NCBI GenBank assembly: GCA_050288105.1
Contig: JBNKDE010000019.1
Span: 1 to 64,000, forward strand
DNA: 64,000 bases
DNA from: JACNJF01 sp050288105
Lineage (GTDB): Bacteria > Pseudomonadota > Gammaproteobacteria > GCA-001735895
Direction: 5' to 3'
The notes under the pieces are model-generated. The model saw only the letters and a list, made by a program, of their open reading frames with translations, ran no database searches and was not told the DNA's origin. This document shows, piece by piece, positions 61,578-64,000 of this stretch; the stretch's first letter is position 1, and each line of letters starts with the position of its first letter. The translations under genes and the position numbers were made by a program.

Positions 61578-61673
61578 AAGGCCTAAAGGTGTTTGGCCAC
61601 AAGGCCTGTAGCGACAAGGCAACATTATATACCTGCGATTTGTAGCAAATCTAACAATATTCTCCCGAGGGCT

Positions 61674-61689
61674 TGTCGTATTTATTACA
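61674..61689. promoter_or_regulatory. NifA activator site in the nifL-rnfA divergent region
   Basis: TGT-CGTATTTATT-ACA, a perfect TGT-N10-ACA. It lies 98 bp from the nifL -24 box and 155 bp from the candidate rnf -24 box, within working distance of both. It could serve rnf, nifLA autoregulation, or both. Confidence 0.6.
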
Positions 61690-61842
61690 AACCTTCTCAA
61701 TCGATACCGCGTTAACCCTGTGATCAATGCGCTGTGGGTAAGCGGCCTGGCAAACCTACCCGGCCTGCAAAGCGCGTCAGCACAGGCTTCTCAGGCGCAA
61801 CCAGCCTGCTCAAAAATCATCACCCCGCAACACATTGCGTAA

Positions 61843-61858
61843 TTGGCATATTTTTTGA
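61843..61858 (+). promoter_or_regulatory. Candidate sigma-54 promoter of rnf
   Basis: TTGGCATATTTTTTGA: a good -24 TGGCA, but the -12 element reads TTGA where TTGC is expected (GG-N10-GA). It lies 30 bp before rnfA. Position and the NifA site upstream favour it despite the mismatch. Confidence 0.4.
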
Positions 61859-61887
61859 CTAGCACTTGTTATCTAGAAATTTTGTTG

Positions 61888-62469
61888 ATGTCCATGGAAT
61901 ATATTCTGATCATTCTTTCTACCGCTCTGGTCAATAACGTCGTACTGGTGAAGTTTTTGGGACTATGCCCACTGATGGGGGTATCCAATAAACTCGATTC
62001 CGCGCTCGGTATGGGCCTGGCGACGACCTTTGTTCTGACCCTCGCTGCGTTCGCCGGCTGGTTACTGGAACACTACGTACTACAACCACTGGATATCGGC
62101 TTCCTGCGCATCCTGACCTTTATTCTGGTGATTGCCGTGGTAGTCCAGTTCACCGAAATGGTGGTAAGAAAAACCTCCCCAGCGCTGTATCAGGTGCTGG
62201 GTATCTTCCTGCCCCTGATTACAACCAATTGCGCTGTACTGGGCGTCGCCCTGCTGAATGTACAGAAACAGAATAACCTGCTGGAAAGCCTGCTCTACGG
62301 TTTTGGTTCAGCGCTGGGTTTTACCCTGGTGCTGGTGGTGTTTGCCGGATTGCGCGAACGCCTGGCGATCTCCAGCGTACCCGCAACCTTCCGCGGTGCG
62401 CCTATCGCTTATGTCGTCGCTGGATTACTGTCGCTGGCGTTTATGGGCTTTGCCGGATTAACCAATTAG
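61888..62469 (+). CDS. rnfA: RnfA, membrane subunit of the Rnf ferredoxin-NAD oxidoreductase
   Basis: Start at ATG 61888 (MSMEYIL, 193 residues) or 61894 (191 residues); no strong ribosome site decides. Very close to known RnfA: ALVNNVVLVKFLGLCPLMGV, MGLATTFVLTLAAFAGWLL, VVVQFTEMVVRKTSPALY and LGIFLPLITTNCAVLGVALL, with six membrane helices. Rnf uses ion-motive force to drive electrons from NADH to ferredoxin, supplying low-potential electrons for nitrogenase. First gene of rnfABC..., divergent from nifL. Confidence 0.96.
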   Translation: MSMEYILIILSTALVNNVVLVKFLGLCPLMGVSNKLDSALGMGLATTFVLTLAAFAGWLLEHYVLQPLDIGFLRILTFILVIAVVVQFTEMVVRKTSPALYQVLGIFLPLITTNCAVLGVALLNVQKQNNLLESLLYGFGSALGFTLVLVVFAGLRERLAISSVPATFRGAPIAYVVAGLLSLAFMGFAGLTN

Positions 62470-62497
62470 GGCCTGTTTGCACGAGGAGAAATACATT

Positions 62498-63028
62498 ATG
62501 TCCGCTGCCATCATCATCATTACCCTGCTTGGATTAGCCATGGGCGCCCTGTTGGGCTATGCCGCTAAATTCCTGGCGGTTGAAGGCAACCCACTGGAGG
62601 CAGAAATCGAGGAGTTGCTCCCCGGTTCCCAATGCGGGCAGTGTGGATACCCCGGTTGCACTCCCGCGGCTGCAGCAGTCGCCAATAATGAAGCCCCGGT
62701 AACCCTGTGTCCTCCCGGCGGCAAGGCGCTGGTAGCGGCACTGGCTGAAAAAATGGGTGTGAGCGTAGATATGTCAGGTGTCGATGACCAGACGCCCCGA
62801 GTCGCCTTCATTCATGAAAACCTCTGTGTGGGCTGCACCAAGTGTTTCAAACGCTGTCCCACCGATGCCATTCTGGGTGGCCCCAAACAGATCCATGCCG
62901 TATTCATGGATGCCTGCACAGGCTGCGAAAAATGCTTTGATGTGTGTCCCACAGAATGCATCGAAATGCGCCCCATAGAACCCACCCTGCAAACCTGGTA
63001 CTGGCCTGAACCAGCCAGGGTAGCTTAA
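62498..63028 (+). CDS. rnfB: RnfB, iron-sulfur subunit of Rnf
   Basis: Start at ATG 62498 with GAGGAG 9 bases upstream, rather than the in-frame 62477. 176 residues. An N-terminal membrane helix (AIIIITLLGLAMGALLGYAA) is followed by a Cys-rich LPGSQCGQCGYPGC and ..TLCPPGG cluster. A 2[4Fe-4S] ferredoxin domain follows: CVGCTKCFKRCP and CTGCEKCFDVCP. Electron entry from ferredoxin side; continues into rnfC after 13 bp. Confidence 0.96.
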   Translation: MSAAIIIITLLGLAMGALLGYAAKFLAVEGNPLEAEIEELLPGSQCGQCGYPGCTPAAAAVANNEAPVTLCPPGGKALVAALAEKMGVSVDMSGVDDQTPRVAFIHENLCVGCTKCFKRCPTDAILGGPKQIHAVFMDACTGCEKCFDVCPTECIEMRPIEPTLQTWYWPEPARVA

Positions 63029-63041
63029 CCCGAGCCTGAAT

Positions 63042-64000
63042 ATGTCAGTCGCAAAAGCAATCAAACTGTTTCGAATCCGTGGTGGCGTGCACCCAGATGA
63101 CCGCAAGTCATTGAGTGCCGATAAAACCATTGAAAATCTTCCCATGCCAGCCCTGCTCCACATTCCCCTGCAGCAGCATATCGGTGCTCCCGCTGCTGCG
63201 CTGGTGATGCGGGGAGAAATGGTCAAAAAGGGTCAGTTACTGGCGCGCAGCCAGGGTGCGATATCGGCCCCGGTACATGCGCCCACCTCTGGACGTATTA
63301 TGGGCGTAGGTAGCTATCCAGCACATCACGCTTCCGGATTATCGGTACGAACCATTACCCTGAAACCGGACAACCTGGATGAATGGGCCGATGACATCGA
63401 TCCGGTTACCGATCCTTTCATCCTCAGCCCGGATGAAATTGCTAACCGGGTGGCACAGGCTGGCATTGTTGGCATGGGCGGGGCAACCTTTCCTTCATCG
63501 GTAAAACTGAACCTGCGTAAACGCTATCAACTACATACGCTGGTAATTAATGGCGCAGAGTGCGAGCCCTACCTGACCTGCGATGATCGCCTGATGCAGG
63601 AACAAAGCGAGGAAGTACTCCAGGGTGTATTGCTGATGGCGAGAGCACTGGAAGTGACTCAGGTACTTTTTGCGATAGAGAATAATAAACCCGATGCGAT
63701 AGCCGCCATGCAACAGGTGGCCAGTAACTTCCCGCAGGTGCGGGTCGTAGGCTTACCTACGCGCTACCCCATGGGCTCGGAAAAACATCTGGTACAAACC
63801 CTGACCGGTAAGGAAACCCCGGCACGCGGCCTGACCGCCGACATCGGTATTGTGGTACATAATGTGGCAACCGCACTGGCGGTATACGATGCACTGAAAC
63901 ATGGCCGACCGCTCATCTCGCGCGTGATGACGGTATCCGGCTCAGCCATAAAACAACCGAAAAACCTGCGAGTGCTAATTGGTACGCCGCTGGATAATCT
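63042..64000 (+). CDS. rnfC: RnfC, NADH-binding subunit of Rnf, 3' partial
   Basis: Starts ATG 63042 (MSVAKAIKLFRIRGGVHP) and stays open to the window edge; about 319 residues are visible. It has the RnfC N-terminal SLBB/biotinyl-like region (AISAPVHAPTSGRIMGV), the Gly-rich NADH loop GIVGMGGATFPSSVKL, the FMN/acid motif VINGAECEPYLTCDDRLM and LPTRYPMGSEKHLVQTLTGKE. Missing here are the C-terminal CxxC ferredoxin motifs. Third gene of the operon. Confidence 0.95.
   Translation, partial: MSVAKAIKLFRIRGGVHPDDRKSLSADKTIENLPMPALLHIPLQQHIGAPAAALVMRGEMVKKGQLLARSQGAISAPVHAPTSGRIMGVGSYPAHHASGLSVRTITLKPDNLDEWADDIDPVTDPFILSPDEIANRVAQAGIVGMGGATFPSSVKLNLRKRYQLHTLVINGAECEPYLTCDDRLMQEQSEEVLQGVLLMARALEVTQVLFAIENNKPDAIAAMQQVASNFPQVRVVGLPTRYPMGSEKHLVQTLTGKETPARGLTADIGIVVHNVATALAVYDALKHGRPLISRVMTVSGSAIKQPKNLRVLIGTPLDN

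Larger units (their letters stand above)
61527..61887. promoter_or_regulatory. nifL-rnfA divergent regulatory region
   Basis: About 360 bp with no gene. It contains the nifL-side sigma-54 box (61561-61577), the NifA site (61674-61689) and the weaker rnf box (61843-61858). Between them the sequence shows scattered GC-rich inverted repeats (GGCC/TGGCC near 61581-61606) of unclear meaning. Confidence 0.6.

Noticed and set aside
1..64000. CRISPR arrays
   Set aside because: No regularly spaced direct repeats of 25-40 bp were seen on either strand.

Overview
The window looks like chromosome from a free-living, diazotrophic gammaproteobacterium (Azotobacter or Chromatiales-like gene content). The main clues are a NifL-NifA regulatory pair, the order nifB-fdxN-orf-nifO with nifQ further on, an Rnf operon starting beside nifL, and a PQQ alcohol-oxidation regulon of the Pseudomonas ped/exa kind. 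No rRNA or intact tRNA was found. The first gene (S9 peptidase) is cut at its 5' end and the last (rnfC) at its 3' end.

Layout. 1-5 kb: S9 peptidase, an FKBP-N-like secreted protein and a NitT/TauT-type ABC importer. 5-12 kb: a chemoreceptor, one small cassette-like membrane protein beside an attC-like site, and an RND efflux pump with its adaptor. 12.5-21.5 kb: the alcohol-oxidation island. It holds a PQQ alcohol dehydrogenase with the Asp-x-Asp lanthanide signature but broken by a one-base frameshift, its XoxJ-like binding protein and cytochrome c PedF (all minus strand), then a plus-strand operon resembling the PedA1A2BC/Lut lanthanide-uptake ABC system and a PedR/AgmR-type regulator. 21.6-25.1 kb: three minus-strand genes separated by attC-like sites, including an OLD-family nuclease. 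No integrase is visible. 25.4-35.1 kb: NahK-NosP (NO-responsive kinase and sensor), pqqABCDE with a tiny pqqA, and an orphan NosR-like membrane flavo-iron-sulfur protein. 35-43.4 kb: a 1688-residue pseudokinase/ATPase/GAF/GGDEF protein and small enzymes. 43.7-49.1 kb: the least familiar module, a CHAT-protease-like protein translationally coupled to a metallo-beta-lactamase-fold hydrolase and divergent from a DUF2235 hydrolase. 50-64 kb: nitrogen fixation (draG, nifQ, two 2Fe-2S ferredoxins, fprA, nifO, fdxN, nifB, thioredoxin, a YvcK/CofD protein, nifA, nifL, rnfABC).

How the parts fit. PQQ made by PqqABCDE would serve the periplasmic alcohol dehydrogenase, which passes electrons to PedF; the ABC system would supply lanthanide. 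NifA with sigma-54 would drive nifB and probably rnf: near-consensus -24/-12 boxes and perfect TGT-N10-ACA sites are visible upstream of nifB and in the nifL-rnfA divergent region. FprA and the ferredoxins in the nif operon would give electron transfer and O2/NO protection.

Two non-coding structures deserve attention. One is a hairpin-rich dispersed repeat of about 140 bp, present at 13.2 kb (+) and 52.1 kb (-). The other is the set of attC-like sites. All calls come from reading the sequence; no database search was run.
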